From: Lachnospiraceae bacterium
GTDB taxonomy: Bacteria; Bacillota; Clostridia; Lachnospirales; Lachnospiraceae
Length of the DNA stretch: 64,000 bases
Direction of reading: 5' to 3'
Assembly (NCBI GenBank): GCA_024404675.1
Contig: JAKSPO010000004.1
Coordinates: forward strand, 1 to 64,000
A model generated the notes under the pieces. It ran no database searches, was not told the DNA's origin, and saw only the letters and a list, made by a program, of their open reading frames with translations. Shown here one piece after another: positions 45,001 through 54,452 of this stretch. Every line of letters begins with the position of its first letter. The stretch's first letter is position 1. A program made the position numbers and the translations under genes.

Positions 45001-45033
45001 AACGCGCCGTCCCTTAAGCCGGAACGGCGCGTT
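45001..45033 (-). terminator. Terminator of the gdpP-rplI-dnaB cluster
   Basis: AACGCGCCGT (45001-45010) pairs with ACGGCGCGTT (45024-45033). On the minus strand TTTTTTGC follows, after the dnaB stop at 45040. Confidence 0.88.
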
Positions 45034-45039
45034 TCGTTT

Positions 45040-46386
45040 CTATTCTTTACTTCTGTTTCTTTCCAGATTCACAAACTTGGTGAGATTTGCCTGGAAGCCA
45101 AGTTCAACGGTACCAATCGGACCGTTACGCTGCTTACCGATAATTACCTCGGTGATGCCGGCCTTCGGCGAGTCCTTATGATAATATTCATCGCGATACA
45201 AAAACATAACCACGTCGGCATCCTGCTCGATTGCTCCGGAATCTCGAAGGTCCGAAAGAATCGGACGCTTATCGTCACGGGATTCAACATTTCGCGAAAG
45301 CTGTGACAGGGCGATAACCGGGCAGTTAATCTCTCGTGCCAGTGCCTTCAAGGAACGGCTGATTTCCGAAACCTCCTGCTGACGGGACTCCGCACGCTTA
45401 CTGCTTCCTGTCATCAGCTGCAGGTAGTCGATGATGACTAAGCGCAGTCCGTGCTCAAGCTTCATCTTACGACATTTCGAGCGAAGCTCCGTAATCGAAA
45501 TACCGGGCGTATCGTCAATCATCAGTGTGGAATCTCCAAGGATTCGCGCACTCGTTACAAGCTCGTTCCAGTCATTGTCCTCCAGGTTACCGGTTCTGAT
45601 CTTCTGCGCATCCACGTGAGAATGCATGGAAAGCAGACGGTTTACCAGCTGGACATTGTTCATCTCGAGACTGAAGATTGCTGTCGGAACCTTGTCCTTA
45701 ACTGCAATCTGGTCTGCCAGATTCAAAACAAATGCCGTCTTACCCATGGAAGGTCGTGCCGCAATCAGTATCAGATCCGACGGTTGCAGACCTGCGGTCT
45801 TATAATCCAGATCGATAAAGCCGGTCGGAATACCCGTAACCGAGCCCTTATTCTTATATGCCGATTCCACATTCTGAATCGCCTTGACTACGACCTCGCT
45901 GATTGGCGTAATCGTACCGCTCTCCCGCTCCTGAAACAGTGCGAAAAGATCCTTCTCGGCACGCTGAAAGAGCTCGTTCGTCTCCTCCTTATCAAGGTAC
46001 GCATTGCCAGTCAGCCCCTCGGCCACCTTGATAAAGCGACGAAGCTTGGACTTCTCCTTGACAATCTCCGCGTAATGCTTGATATTCGCAGAGGTCGGCA
46101 CCGCACCGAGCAGATTACTGATATATTCAATGGAGCAAAGCTCCTCGGGCATCTCCTTTAAGCGAAGGCGGTCCTGCACGGTTACAAGGTCTGCCTCAAC
46201 GCCCTGCTGAAACAGCTCGCAAAGCGTTTCAAAGTAAAGCCCCATATTCTTTTCATAGAAATCCTCGGGGGTCAGTATCTCCGAAGCGGTCTGGATAGCC
46301 TCCCGCTCCATAATCATGGAACCGATTACCGAGTGCTCTGCCTCTATGCTGTGCGGCGGAACCCTTTTGATCAAATTCTCATCCAT
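45040..46386 (-). CDS. dnaB: Replicative DNA helicase DnaB
   Basis: This 448-residue helicase has the N-terminal primase-interaction domain (PPHSIEAEHSVIGSMI) and a RecA-like motor with Walker A ARPSMGKTAF, Walker B LVIIDYLQLM and ALSQLSR motif H4. It is the hexameric motor of the replication fork. It starts three bases after rplI in the conserved gdpP-rplI-dnaB order. Confidence 0.97.
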   Translation of the reverse strand: MDENLIKRVPPHSIEAEHSVIGSMIMEREAIQTASEILTPEDFYEKNMGLYFETLCELFQQGVEADLVTVQDRLRLKEMPEELCSIEYISNLLGAVPTSANIKHYAEIVKEKSKLRRFIKVAEGLTGNAYLDKEETNELFQRAEKDLFALFQERESGTITPISEVVVKAIQNVESAYKNKGSVTGIPTGFIDLDYKTAGLQPSDLILIAARPSMGKTAFVLNLADQIAVKDKVPTAIFSLEMNNVQLVNRLLSMHSHVDAQKIRTGNLEDNDWNELVTSARILGDSTLMIDDTPGISITELRSKCRKMKLEHGLRLVIIDYLQLMTGSSKRAESRQQEVSEISRSLKALAREINCPVIALSQLSRNVESRDDKRPILSDLRDSGAIEQDADVVMFLYRDEYYHKDSPKAGITEVIIGKQRNGPIGTVELGFQANLTKFVNLERNRSKE

Positions 46387-46388
46387 GA

Positions 46389-46835
46389 TTAGTTTCCTTC
46401 CACCTTAACCGAAAGCTCTGCGGTAACCTGGGGATGAAGCTTAACTGCTGCGGAAAATGTTCCCTCGTTTCGAATCGGATTCGCAATCGAAATCTTCTTC
46501 TTATCAACATCTAATCCAAGCTGCTCCTTCATCGCCTCGGCAATCTCCTTTACGGAAACGGAACCGAAGACACGGCCGTTCTCACCGGTCTTAATCTTAA
46601 GTGAAACCGAGCTTCCGTCAATCTTAGCACCAAGTGCCTGTGCTGCCTCTAACTGCTCCTTCTCAAGCTTTGCCTGCGCAGCCTTCTGCAGCTTCAAATC
46701 GTTCAGATTCTTCGCATTGGCTTCAAGGCCGAGCTTCTTGGGAATGATAAAGTTTCTTGCGTAACCGTCGCTCACCTTTACTACCTCGCCCTTCTTCCCG
46801 AGCGCCTTAACATCCTGTAAAAGAATAATATCCAT
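46389..46835 (-). CDS. rplI: 50S ribosomal protein L9
   Basis: This 148-residue protein has the N-terminal signature MDIILLQDVKALGKKGEVVKVSDGYARNFIIPKKL, a long connecting helix and the C-terminal RNA-binding domain. It binds 23S rRNA. Its start overlaps the gdpP stop by one base (TAATG), with AGGAGG upstream. Confidence 0.97.
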   Translation of the reverse strand: MDIILLQDVKALGKKGEVVKVSDGYARNFIIPKKLGLEANAKNLNDLKLQKAAQAKLEKEQLEAAQALGAKIDGSSVSLKIKTGENGRVFGSVSVKEIAEAMKEQLGLDVDKKKISIANPIRNEGTFSAAVKLHPQVTAELSVKVEGN

Positions 46836-48886
46836 TATAACTCTCCTCCTCTGATCATTGCATTCAAAACTGCCTTCACCTGGCGAATTGCCTCAGTGGT
46901 ATCTTCACCCGGGAACTGCGCGCCGGCAACCGTCATATGTCCGCCGCCGCCAACCTTTTCCATAATCACCTGTACGTTTACCTCGTCAACCGAACGGGCG
47001 CTTACATAAACCTTGTCTTTATAAGGCGTGAAGACAAATGACGCCTTGATGTCGCTGATCTCCATCAGATCGTTGGCAATCTGCGCACCGAGAATCGTCG
47101 GGGACTCCACACCATCCACCTTACAAACCGCAAGCGCATAGGAATCCATGAAAATCTCTGTTCCCGCGATGGTTCTTGCCTTCTCGAGATACTCGTTCAT
47201 ATCCATACGGAAAGCCTTACGGATTCTTGTGATATCCGCGCCGTTACGACGAAGGAAGGCTGCCGCCTCGAACGTTCTGACACCGGTCTTTGTAAGGAAA
47301 TTGTTCGTGTCGATCATAATGCCGGCATACATTGCTTCTGCGTCAAGCGACTTGATGCGAAGCCCGTCGCCGATATACTGTAAAATCTCCGCGACCAGCT
47401 CACACGCTGAGGAAGCATACGGCTCGATATAAGAAAGCTGTGCATTCTCAATGGAATCCGTCGTCAGTCTGTGGTGGTCAAGCACGATGATATCATGCAT
47501 CTGCTCCACAAGCTCCGGACACTCGGTGATGCTCGGACGGTTTACATCCACGATAACAAGCAAATCATCCGCCTGCGCCAGCTCCTGTGCCTTCAGGTTA
47601 CTGATGAACATATCCTCTTCGTAATCAGTGGCGTTGAAGAACTGGGAGATTAACGGTCGTACCGAGCTTCCCACCTCGTTGATAACGATGTGCGCCTTTT
47701 TGCCAAGATGCTTGGCGATACGGTACACACCGACCGCAGCTCCGAAGGAATCGACGTCAATATTGTTATGACCCATGATAAATACAACATCGCGGGCCTC
47801 CATCATCTCACGAAGCGCATGCGCCTTAACGCGGGCCTTAACACGGGTGCTCTTCTCGACGGATTCGCTCTTACCGCCGAAATATGTGATATTGTCGGCA
47901 TCCTTAACAACCGCCTGGTCGCCGCCTCGGCCGAGTGCGAGATCGATTGCAGCACGGGCATATTCATAATTCGCTGCATAGCTCGGTGCATTGACACCAA
48001 GACCGATACTTACCGTGATAGCGGAATCGGCCGTTCCGAGCTTTACGGAACGTACCTCCTCAAGAATCGGGAACTTCTTCTCCGTGAGCTCCGGCAGATA
48101 CCGGTTCTGGAATACGAAGAAATATTTGTCCTTCTCAATCTTTTTGATGAGCGCATTGATGCCCACCATATATTTGTTAATCTTCTGGTCCACCAGTGCG
48201 GTGAGCAGGGAACGCTTCACCTCATCCACAGACTCCAGAACCTCATCATAGTTATCGATATACAGAAGACCGCAGATCTGGCGATTGTCGTAGTTCTCCT
48301 GCTTTAACATACGAATCTCGGTCTCATCGAAGAGATATACAGCTACGGGATGATCCACACGAACACCCTTTGCATCGTAAATATTCTGCGAAACCAGGTC
48401 CTCCGCGAGCTCCTCCGAGCTGATTAGCTTCATATTCATCCGATAATTCTTCTCGCCGATTTCCACATGATAGAAGCGCTCGTCCTTGCCCTGCTTCGGA
48501 AGGGAAAATGCCTTGACATCCGGCACAAGCTCACGAATGTTGTAGCCGTGGAAGGACTTTCTGCTGATCTCATGGAAAGCATTGTTGCTCCAGATTACGG
48601 TACCCTCGGAATTAAGAAGTGCATAGGGAAGCTTCAGCTCTAAAAGCATCGCCCGCTGCACGCCGTTAAAATCTAACGCAAAGTTCGTATAGTCACGCAA
48701 AATACTCTTCTTATGATACAAAAACAGAATCACTGCCAGCGCATAATACACAATCGTTACAAACAGGCAGAGGCTTCCGGCTCTCTCGTTGATGAAAAAT
48801 GCCGCAATCGTCATCACAAAAAGCAGCAAGCCAAGCAGAAACGGCCATAGCAGATAGATAGCGACCCTTTCTTTACCGAATTTCAT
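46835..48886 (-). CDS. gdpP: Cyclic-di-AMP phosphodiesterase GdpP
   Basis: The start at 48886 follows AGGAGG and gives 683 residues. Two N-terminal membrane helices are followed by a PAS domain, a degenerate GGDEF domain (NYDEVLESVDEVKRSLL; no GGDEF signature) and a DHH/DHHA1 phosphoesterase with GHNNIDVDSFG, DHHR and GGGGHMTVAGAQF. The protein degrades c-di-AMP to pApA and thus affects cell wall, potassium and osmotic balance. It leads the rplI-dnaB cluster. The second DHH protein at 58757 is not the same architecture. No other c-di-AMP gene is seen here. Confidence 0.96.
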   Translation of the reverse strand: MKFGKERVAIYLLWPFLLGLLLFVMTIAAFFINERAGSLCLFVTIVYYALAVILFLYHKKSILRDYTNFALDFNGVQRAMLLELKLPYALLNSEGTVIWSNNAFHEISRKSFHGYNIRELVPDVKAFSLPKQGKDERFYHVEIGEKNYRMNMKLISSEELAEDLVSQNIYDAKGVRVDHPVAVYLFDETEIRMLKQENYDNRQICGLLYIDNYDEVLESVDEVKRSLLTALVDQKINKYMVGINALIKKIEKDKYFFVFQNRYLPELTEKKFPILEEVRSVKLGTADSAITVSIGLGVNAPSYAANYEYARAAIDLALGRGGDQAVVKDADNITYFGGKSESVEKSTRVKARVKAHALREMMEARDVVFIMGHNNIDVDSFGAAVGVYRIAKHLGKKAHIVINEVGSSVRPLISQFFNATDYEEDMFISNLKAQELAQADDLLVIVDVNRPSITECPELVEQMHDIIVLDHHRLTTDSIENAQLSYIEPYASSACELVAEILQYIGDGLRIKSLDAEAMYAGIMIDTNNFLTKTGVRTFEAAAFLRRNGADITRIRKAFRMDMNEYLEKARTIAGTEIFMDSYALAVCKVDGVESPTILGAQIANDLMEISDIKASFVFTPYKDKVYVSARSVDEVNVQVIMEKVGGGGHMTVAGAQFPGEDTTEAIRQVKAVLNAMIRGGEL

Positions 48887-49046
48887 TCTCGCGACCTCCT
48901 TTACCGAACAGTATGAAAGGATATTCAATCCTTCAAAAGGCTATATATCGTTTATTCTATCATATTTTTTTCTAAAAGAAAAGAGCAAGTGTGAGGTGGA
49001 TGCTTTTTCCCTGATAACCCTTGCGGGATGGGGAGCAGATGCAAAA

Positions 49047-49068
49047 GGGCAGCCCCAAGGGACTGCCC
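49047..49068 (-). terminator. Terminator after the amidohydrolase gene
   Basis: GGGCAG (49047-49052) pairs with CTGCCC (49063-49068), with an inner CCC/GGG stem. On the minus strand TTTTGC follows. Confidence 0.75.
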
Positions 49069-49087
49069 GTGAAAGAACGTATTTGAA

Positions 49088-49870
49088 TCATTTGCCAAGA
49101 ATATGCTCTGCGTTGTCCGTAAGCATCAGCTGAAGCTCTCTGTCGGTAAGCCCAAGGCTTCTGAGTCTTTCTAGCTCAGACTTAGGGCTCCACATCGGAT
49201 AATCGGATCCGAACAGGAACCGCTCCGCACCATAGATGCGAATCAGCTCGCGGGAACGCTCCGCACCCATAAACATAATGGAGCTGCTGCAATCAAAGTA
49301 GCAGTTGGTATCAAGCAGATACTCCTTCGCAAGATCGAAAACCGACCAGCCGCCGTAGTGCGCAGCAATCAAAGTAAGCTTCGGAAAAGCATCCAGAACC
49401 TTTCTGATACGGTCCGGGTTGTCATAATCGTAACGATAGTCTCCGCAATGCACCAGCATCGGAATACGTCCCTGAATATAGTCGTAAACCTCGAACATGC
49501 GAGGGTCATCCACACAGAAGCGCTGGGAATCGGGATGAATCTTCAGGCCCTTAAGACCCAGAGAAATCATACGCTCAAGCTCTTCACATTTGTTCTCATA
49601 ATCGGCATGAATGGTTCCGAAGCCGACGATGCGGTCCGGATGTGCCTGCATTGAATCCGCGATGAAATTATTTACCGTTTCGACCTGCTTTGCACCGGTT
49701 GCCACCGAATGAACGATGAAACGGTCGATTCCGCCATCGTCTCCAATCTCAAGAAGGCGATTCACCGTTCCGGACTCATTCATCACAAGTCCGTAGAAAT
49801 TACCGACACCCTCTGTCGCTCTTGCGGCAAGCTTATCCGGATAAATATGTGCGTGAAAATCGTAAATCAT
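49088..49870 (-). CDS. Amidohydrolase-superfamily metal hydrolase/decarboxylase-like protein
   Basis: This 260-residue TIM-barrel protein of the amidohydrolase-2 type begins YDFHAHIYP (metal-binding HxH). It then has KIHPDSQRF, PMLVHCGD, ALIAAHYGG-like LIAAHYGGW and a late RFLFGSDYPMW with the catalytic Asp. It could be a lactonase, hydrolase or decarboxylase; the substrate is not evident. It lies 15 bases after the ROK kinase and probably shares its transcript. Confidence 0.88.
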   Translation of the reverse strand: MIYDFHAHIYPDKLAARATEGVGNFYGLVMNESGTVNRLLEIGDDGGIDRFIVHSVATGAKQVETVNNFIADSMQAHPDRIVGFGTIHADYENKCEELERMISLGLKGLKIHPDSQRFCVDDPRMFEVYDYIQGRIPMLVHCGDYRYDYDNPDRIRKVLDAFPKLTLIAAHYGGWSVFDLAKEYLLDTNCYFDCSSSIMFMGAERSRELIRIYGAERFLFGSDYPMWSPKSELERLRSLGLTDRELQLMLTDNAEHILGK

Positions 49871-49885
49871 AGCAAAAAATCCCCT

Positions 49886-50776
49886 TTACTCATTGTCTGC
49901 GCAGATGTTTTTGCGAAGGGCTTCCTTCGCAAGAACAAGGCACCCGAGAATTCCCTGGTTATCTAAGCAGCCGGACGGCGATATGTAGCTTTCCATATCC
50001 TTAAGCTCGTCCGTTACCAGATAGCCGCCGAGCAACTCCGTGACTCTTCTTCTGATAAGCGGAAACAGTGCCTTCTCGTGCATCAGACCACCGCCCATTA
50101 TAATTTTTTTTGGAGATACCGTCAAGATATAATTCACAAGTGCCTGCGCCAGATAATCCGCTTCGCTCTCCAGATAATCACTGTTATCGGAAAGTTCAGA
50201 TGCCGGTACGCCGTAGCAGGCTTTCACAGCCGTTCCGCTTGCCATTCCCTCTGCGCAGCATTCATGATACGGGCATACGCTCCTTCGACTGTCTCCGGCT
50301 CTTCGAATCAGCCGCACATGCCCCGCCTCCGGGTGAAGCATTCCGTGAACCGGCTGCCCGTTCAGCACGATGCCCGCGCCGATACCCGTTCCGACCGTCA
50401 GATACAAAACATCGCTAAGTCCCTTTGCCGCGCCGAAAGCAATCTCACCGAGGCAGGCACCGTTTACATCGGTGTCAAGCCCGATCGGAAGCCCGAATGT
50501 CGAAAGCTCCGCAAGAATATCATAGTATTTCCAGCTTTCCTTCGTTGTCTCAAGGATATGGCCGTACATCGGCGAATCCTTTTTAAGAGAAACCGGTCCG
50601 AAGGTCGATACGCCAAATGCGGCGATTTCCTTCCCGCAAAACCACTCCTTAACCGCCTTCATCGTCTCCTCCGGCATCCCGGTCGGAAGCTGCATCCGCT
50701 CTACAATCGTACCGTCCTCCTCGATTACCGCGCAGACAATCTTCGTTCCACCGGTTTCCACTGCTCCGTATCTCAT
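49886..50776 (-). CDS. ROK-family sugar kinase (fructokinase-like)
   Basis: This 296-residue kinase has the N-terminal phosphate loop AVETGGTKIVCAVIEEDG, the LDTDVNGACLGE substrate region and GTGIGAGIVLNG. A zinc motif (GHVRLIRRAGDSRRS-VCPYHECCAEG) with His and three Cys is as in fructokinases ScrK/GmuE. It phosphorylates a hexose, probably fructose, but glucose or mannose cannot be excluded. AAAGGAG precedes the ATG. Confidence 0.9.
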   Translation of the reverse strand: MRYGAVETGGTKIVCAVIEEDGTIVERMQLPTGMPEETMKAVKEWFCGKEIAAFGVSTFGPVSLKKDSPMYGHILETTKESWKYYDILAELSTFGLPIGLDTDVNGACLGEIAFGAAKGLSDVLYLTVGTGIGAGIVLNGQPVHGMLHPEAGHVRLIRRAGDSRRSVCPYHECCAEGMASGTAVKACYGVPASELSDNSDYLESEADYLAQALVNYILTVSPKKIIMGGGLMHEKALFPLIRRRVTELLGGYLVTDELKDMESYISPSGCLDNQGILGCLVLAKEALRKNICADNE

Positions 50777-50811
50777 AAGTACTCCTTTCGGTTTTCACCC
50801 GCAATGTAAAA

Positions 50812-50834
50812 GGGACTGTCCCAGAGACAGCCCC
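50812..50834 (-). terminator. Terminator of the zinc-ribbon membrane protein
   Basis: GGGACTGTC pairs with GACAGCCCC (one G:T) around a short loop. On the minus strand TTTTAC follows. Confidence 0.75.
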
Positions 50835-50845
50835 GTAATGTGCAT

Positions 50846-51274
50846 CTATCTGGCTGTCTGAATCTGTTCAAACAGCTTATTGTATTCGGCAAGAAGCTCA
50901 GGATGCGAGCGCAGATAAGCATTTGCCCAAATAGCAACCAAAACCACAACAAGCATGAAAAGAAGGCATGCCTTCGCAAAGGAACGGCGTTCCTCCGTCG
51001 CATTCGCGCCAAACGCACTGATCAATGCGATAACAAGAAATGCGATCCAGCCGTAAGGCGGAATCAACAGAAGCAGAAGTAAACCAAACCATCTGGCCGT
51101 TGAAAAAGGCTTAACGGGCGAGCCCATCGCAAATTCGGCGTCAGCCTTAGCCGGCTCCTCCGAAGGCTTCTCGGGAAGCTCAACCTTGCCCTCGCGAAGC
51201 GATGCGCCGCAATAATAGCAGAAATTCGCTCCCTCTATCGGGTTCTGTCTGCCGCAAACCTTACACTCATCCAT
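50846..51274 (-). CDS. Zinc-ribbon small membrane protein
   Basis: This 142-residue protein has an N-terminal zinc ribbon (CKVCGRQNPIEGANFCYYCG), a charged linker and two membrane helices (about 63-85 and 98-117) with a short helical tail. It is a common but unassigned Clostridial type. GGAGAGTAGG precedes the ATG. The gap 51275-51413 upstream shows no other gene. Confidence 0.82.
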   Translation of the reverse strand: MDECKVCGRQNPIEGANFCYYCGASLREGKVELPEKPSEEPAKADAEFAMGSPVKPFSTARWFGLLLLLLIPPYGWIAFLVIALISAFGANATEERRSFAKACLLFMLVVVLVAIWANAYLRSHPELLAEYNKLFEQIQTAR

Positions 51275-51413
51275 ATCCTACTCTCCTCCGTTGCCGCTAA
51301 CGCAGCATATTCCGTTCTTTTTGATTGTACCATATTTGTTTCCATATGAGAAGATACCAACGTAAAATTCACAAAAGGGTAACAGTTTCCTTCCTAAAGT
51401 AAAGGGCTTTGGC

Positions 51414-51442
51414 TTGTTTTTCTTCATAAAAGGGTGTAAAAT
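51414..51442 (+). promoter_or_regulatory. Probable promoter of trkAH
   Basis: TTGTTT (51414-51419), a 17-base spacer ending TG, and TAAAAT (51437-51442) lie 36 bases before the trkA start. The -35 has four matches to consensus. Confidence 0.5.
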
Positions 51443-51478
51443 AGCATTTGTATCTAAAAAAGAAAGGATTCGATTCTT

Positions 51479-52864
51479 ATGAGTAACCCGATGCTCCGTA
51501 AGGACGGTTTAAGTATTATTATTGTGGGAGGCGGCAAGATCGGCGGCTCCTTGGTAGAACAGCTCTACAAGGAAGGCCACGACATTACCGTCATTGATAC
51601 CGATGCAAGGATCATTCAGTCCCTGACCGAATCCTATGACGTAATGGGCATTGTCGGAAACGGTGCCAGCTACACGGTACAGATGGAGGCCGGTGTCAAC
51701 AAGGCCGATCTGATCGTTGCCGTAACCAATTCCGATGAGCTGAATCTGCTCTGCTGTACCGTTGCGAAAATGGTCGGTAACTGCGCAGCCATCAGCCGTG
51801 TACGTACCCCCGATTACAACGCCGAGATTCCGTACCTTCGCGAGAAATTAGGTCTTGCGATGGTCATCAATCCCGAGTTCGAGACCGCGAACGAAATTTC
51901 AAAGATTCTCTCTCTTTCCTCTGCGCTTGAGATCAACTCCTTTGCGCACGGTCAGGCGGAGCTTATTAAATTTAAGATTCCGGACGGCAATATGCTTGAC
52001 GGTAAGACGATTGCGGAAATTGGTCGTTCCATTATCGCAAGCATGGTCATCTGCGTTGTGGAGCGCGGCGAACAGGTATATATTCCTTCCGGTAATTTTG
52101 CTTTAAAAAGCGGAGATATCCTCTCCTTCATTGCTTCCCGTAAGGCTGCCAAGTCTTTCCTTTCCCAGATTGGAATCCCTTCCCATCAGGTGAAGGATAC
52201 GATGATCATCGGCGGCGGCAAAGCCGCTTACTATCTTGCGACGCTCCTTTTACATCAGGGCATCTCCGTCAAGATTATCGAAAGCGACCGGAAGCGCTGC
52301 GAGGAGCTTAGCATTCTCCTTCCGAAGGCAACCATCATCAACGGTGACGGTACGGACGAAGAGCTTCTGATTGAGGAAGGTATTCGCCGGACCGAATCGT
52401 TCATCCCGCTTACCGGAAGTGACGAGGCCAATATTCTTCTCACGCTGAATGCACAGAAGATTTCCGGTGCGAAGGTTATCACAAAAATCAATCATTTGAA
52501 TTATAAAAGCGTTGTCGGCAGCCTTGAGCTCGGCAGTGTCATCTATCCGAGATACATCTGCTCCGAGGCAATCGTTGCCTATGTCCGTGCAAAGAAGGAG
52601 TCCCGCAACAGTAACATCGAGACGCTTTATCATCTTGCGGATCACCGCGTTGAGGCGCTCGAGTTCGAGGTGTCCGAATCCTCCAATGTTACGGGAACGC
52701 CGCTGTTCCAGCTTTCATTAAAGCAGAATCTGCTGATTGCCTGCATCAACCGCGGCGGCAAGATTATTATCCCTTCCGGTCAGGATACCATCGAGGTCGG
52801 GGACGAGGTTACCGTTGTTACCACGCATTCCGGCTTCCGGGATCTGCAGGACATTCTGGCATAA
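51479..52864 (+). CDS. trkA: Trk potassium uptake regulator TrkA
   Basis: This 461-residue cytoplasmic protein has two TrkA-N/TrkA-C (RCK) halves. GGGKIGGSLVEQL and GGGKAAYYLATLL are NAD(H)-binding loops; GNGAS and GDGTD mark the second strand-loop in each half. It gates the TrkH channel. AGAAAGGA lies upstream of the ATG. The next gene is trkH, so the two form an operon; c-di-AMP often binds RCK_C domains, but no ligand is proven here. Confidence 0.95.
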   Translation: MSNPMLRKDGLSIIIVGGGKIGGSLVEQLYKEGHDITVIDTDARIIQSLTESYDVMGIVGNGASYTVQMEAGVNKADLIVAVTNSDELNLLCCTVAKMVGNCAAISRVRTPDYNAEIPYLREKLGLAMVINPEFETANEISKILSLSSALEINSFAHGQAELIKFKIPDGNMLDGKTIAEIGRSIIASMVICVVERGEQVYIPSGNFALKSGDILSFIASRKAAKSFLSQIGIPSHQVKDTMIIGGGKAAYYLATLLLHQGISVKIIESDRKRCEELSILLPKATIINGDGTDEELLIEEGIRRTESFIPLTGSDEANILLTLNAQKISGAKVITKINHLNYKSVVGSLELGSVIYPRYICSEAIVAYVRAKKESRNSNIETLYHLADHRVEALEFEVSESSNVTGTPLFQLSLKQNLLIACINRGGKIIIPSGQDTIEVGDEVTVVTTHSGFRDLQDILA

Positions 52865-52915
52865 GCCTGCGTTCTGTACGGAAACGCATTTCTATAATGC
52901 TTTGGAGGTTTGTCA

Positions 52916-54376
52916 ATGAATCGTGCCATGATTCGAAACATCCTCGGCTCTGTTCTTGAGATTGAGGCTGTTCTTCTTCTGATTCCGGTCATTACCGCGC
53001 TTTGCTATGGGGAAAATGCCGGCTGGTATTACCTTGCCACTGCCGCACTCTGCTTCCTCGTCGGCTTCCTTTTTAAGCTTCGTAAGGCGACCGATACGGT
53101 CTTCTATCTGAAGGAAGGCTGCGTGATAACCGGTCTCAGCTGGATATTGATGTCTGCGTTCGGCTGTCTTCCGCTTTGGGTAAGCGGCGAGATTCCGCGC
53201 TTTGAGGATGCTTTGTTTGAAACTATTTCCGGCTTTACCACAACGGGTGCTTCCATTCTTCCCGCAGTAGAAGATCTGACGCACGCCGCACTGATGTGGC
53301 GAAGCCTGACACACTGGATCGGCGGTATGGGCGTTCTTGTATTCCTGCTTGCCATTATGCCGTCAAGCGGTAGCTCCCATATGAATATCATGCGTGCGGA
53401 AAGCCCGGGGCCTTCTGTCGGCAAGCTTGTGCCGAAGGTTCGCCAGACCGCTGCCATACTGTATCTCATCTATTTCGCGATGACGCTTCTTGAAATTGTG
53501 CTTCTTCTGTTCGGCGGCATGAACGCCTTTGAAGCAATCAACTCCGCTCTTGCGACTGCGGGAACCGGTGGCTTCGGTTTCAGAAACGACAGTATGGGAA
53601 GCTTCTCCCCTTATCTGCAGTGGGTCATTGCCGTTTTCATGATTCTATTCGGCATCAACTTCAACGTATATTACCTGATTCTGTTCGGTCAGATCAAGCG
53701 TGCACTCCGCTGTGAGGAGCTTCGTGTGTACCTGCTCATCATTGCAGGTTCCGTTGCAATCGTATTTTTTAACATCATCAATATGTTCAGCAATGCAGCC
53801 GATGCCCTGCGGCACTCCGTATTTACCATCGGCTCGCTGATCTCCTCGACAGGCTTCGCCACCGTCGATTTCGACCTGTGGCCGTCCGCTGCGAAGACGG
53901 TGCTGGTCGGCTGTATGTTCGTCGGCGCCTGTGCGGGCAGTACCGGCGGCGGTATCAAAATGTCCCGTATTATCATTGCAGTCAAGACGGTTGTCAAGGA
54001 GCTGAACGCTTATGTGCATCCGAAGGCAGTTCGTAAGATTCAGTTTGAGGAAAAGCCGGTCGAGCATGAGGTCGTACGTGCGGTCAACGTATATATCATC
54101 ACCTTCTTCGTACTGTTCGTATCCTCGCTTTTGATCATCTCCTTCGACGGCAAGGACCTGGTTACCAACTTTACCGCAGTCGTTGCAACCATCAACAACA
54201 TCGGACCCGGCCTGAATCTCGTCGGTCCCACCGCCAACTTCGGACATTTCAGCATTCTCTCGAAGATTGTGCTGATGTTCAATATGCTTGCGGGACGACT
54301 TGAGCTGTTCCCGATTCTTCTGTTGTTCCATCCCGGTATCATCAAGGAATTTTTCAAGAAAAGCCGTGTCGGCTGA
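52916..54376 (+). CDS. trkH: Trk potassium transporter membrane subunit TrkH
   Basis: This 486-residue membrane protein has about ten helices and four selectivity loops, with SGFTTTGAS, TAGTGGFG, SSTGFATVD and NIGPGL at the expected filter places. The start at 52916 has GGAGG seven bases upstream; the TTG two codons earlier does not. It forms the potassium pathway for TrkA. Confidence 0.95.
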   Translation: MNRAMIRNILGSVLEIEAVLLLIPVITALCYGENAGWYYLATAALCFLVGFLFKLRKATDTVFYLKEGCVITGLSWILMSAFGCLPLWVSGEIPRFEDALFETISGFTTTGASILPAVEDLTHAALMWRSLTHWIGGMGVLVFLLAIMPSSGSSHMNIMRAESPGPSVGKLVPKVRQTAAILYLIYFAMTLLEIVLLLFGGMNAFEAINSALATAGTGGFGFRNDSMGSFSPYLQWVIAVFMILFGINFNVYYLILFGQIKRALRCEELRVYLLIIAGSVAIVFFNIINMFSNAADALRHSVFTIGSLISSTGFATVDFDLWPSAAKTVLVGCMFVGACAGSTGGGIKMSRIIIAVKTVVKELNAYVHPKAVRKIQFEEKPVEHEVVRAVNVYIITFFVLFVSSLLIISFDGKDLVTNFTAVVATINNIGPGLNLVGPTANFGHFSILSKIVLMFNMLAGRLELFPILLLFHPGIIKEFFKKSRVG

Positions 54377-54410
54377 TTGCTTTGCCTGACAGCGTATCAT
54401 TATTTCACCA

Positions 54411-54437
54411 AAAACGCCGGACAGCATCCGGCGTTTT
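54411..54437 (+). terminator. Terminator of trkAH
   Basis: AAAACGCCGGA pairs with TCCGGCGTTTT, followed by TT. It lies 16 bases before the dinB start. Confidence 0.88.
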
Positions 54438-54452
54438 TTAAAGGGGAACGTT

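Noticed and set aside
45040-48886. Possible closeness to the replication origin because of dnaB-rplI-gdpP
   Set aside because: I found no dnaA, rpmH or cluster of DnaA boxes in the window, so no origin is called.
51275-51478. c-di-AMP (ydaO-type) riboswitch before trkA
   Set aside because: None of the conserved ydaO sequence blocks are present; only a promoter-like pair is visible.
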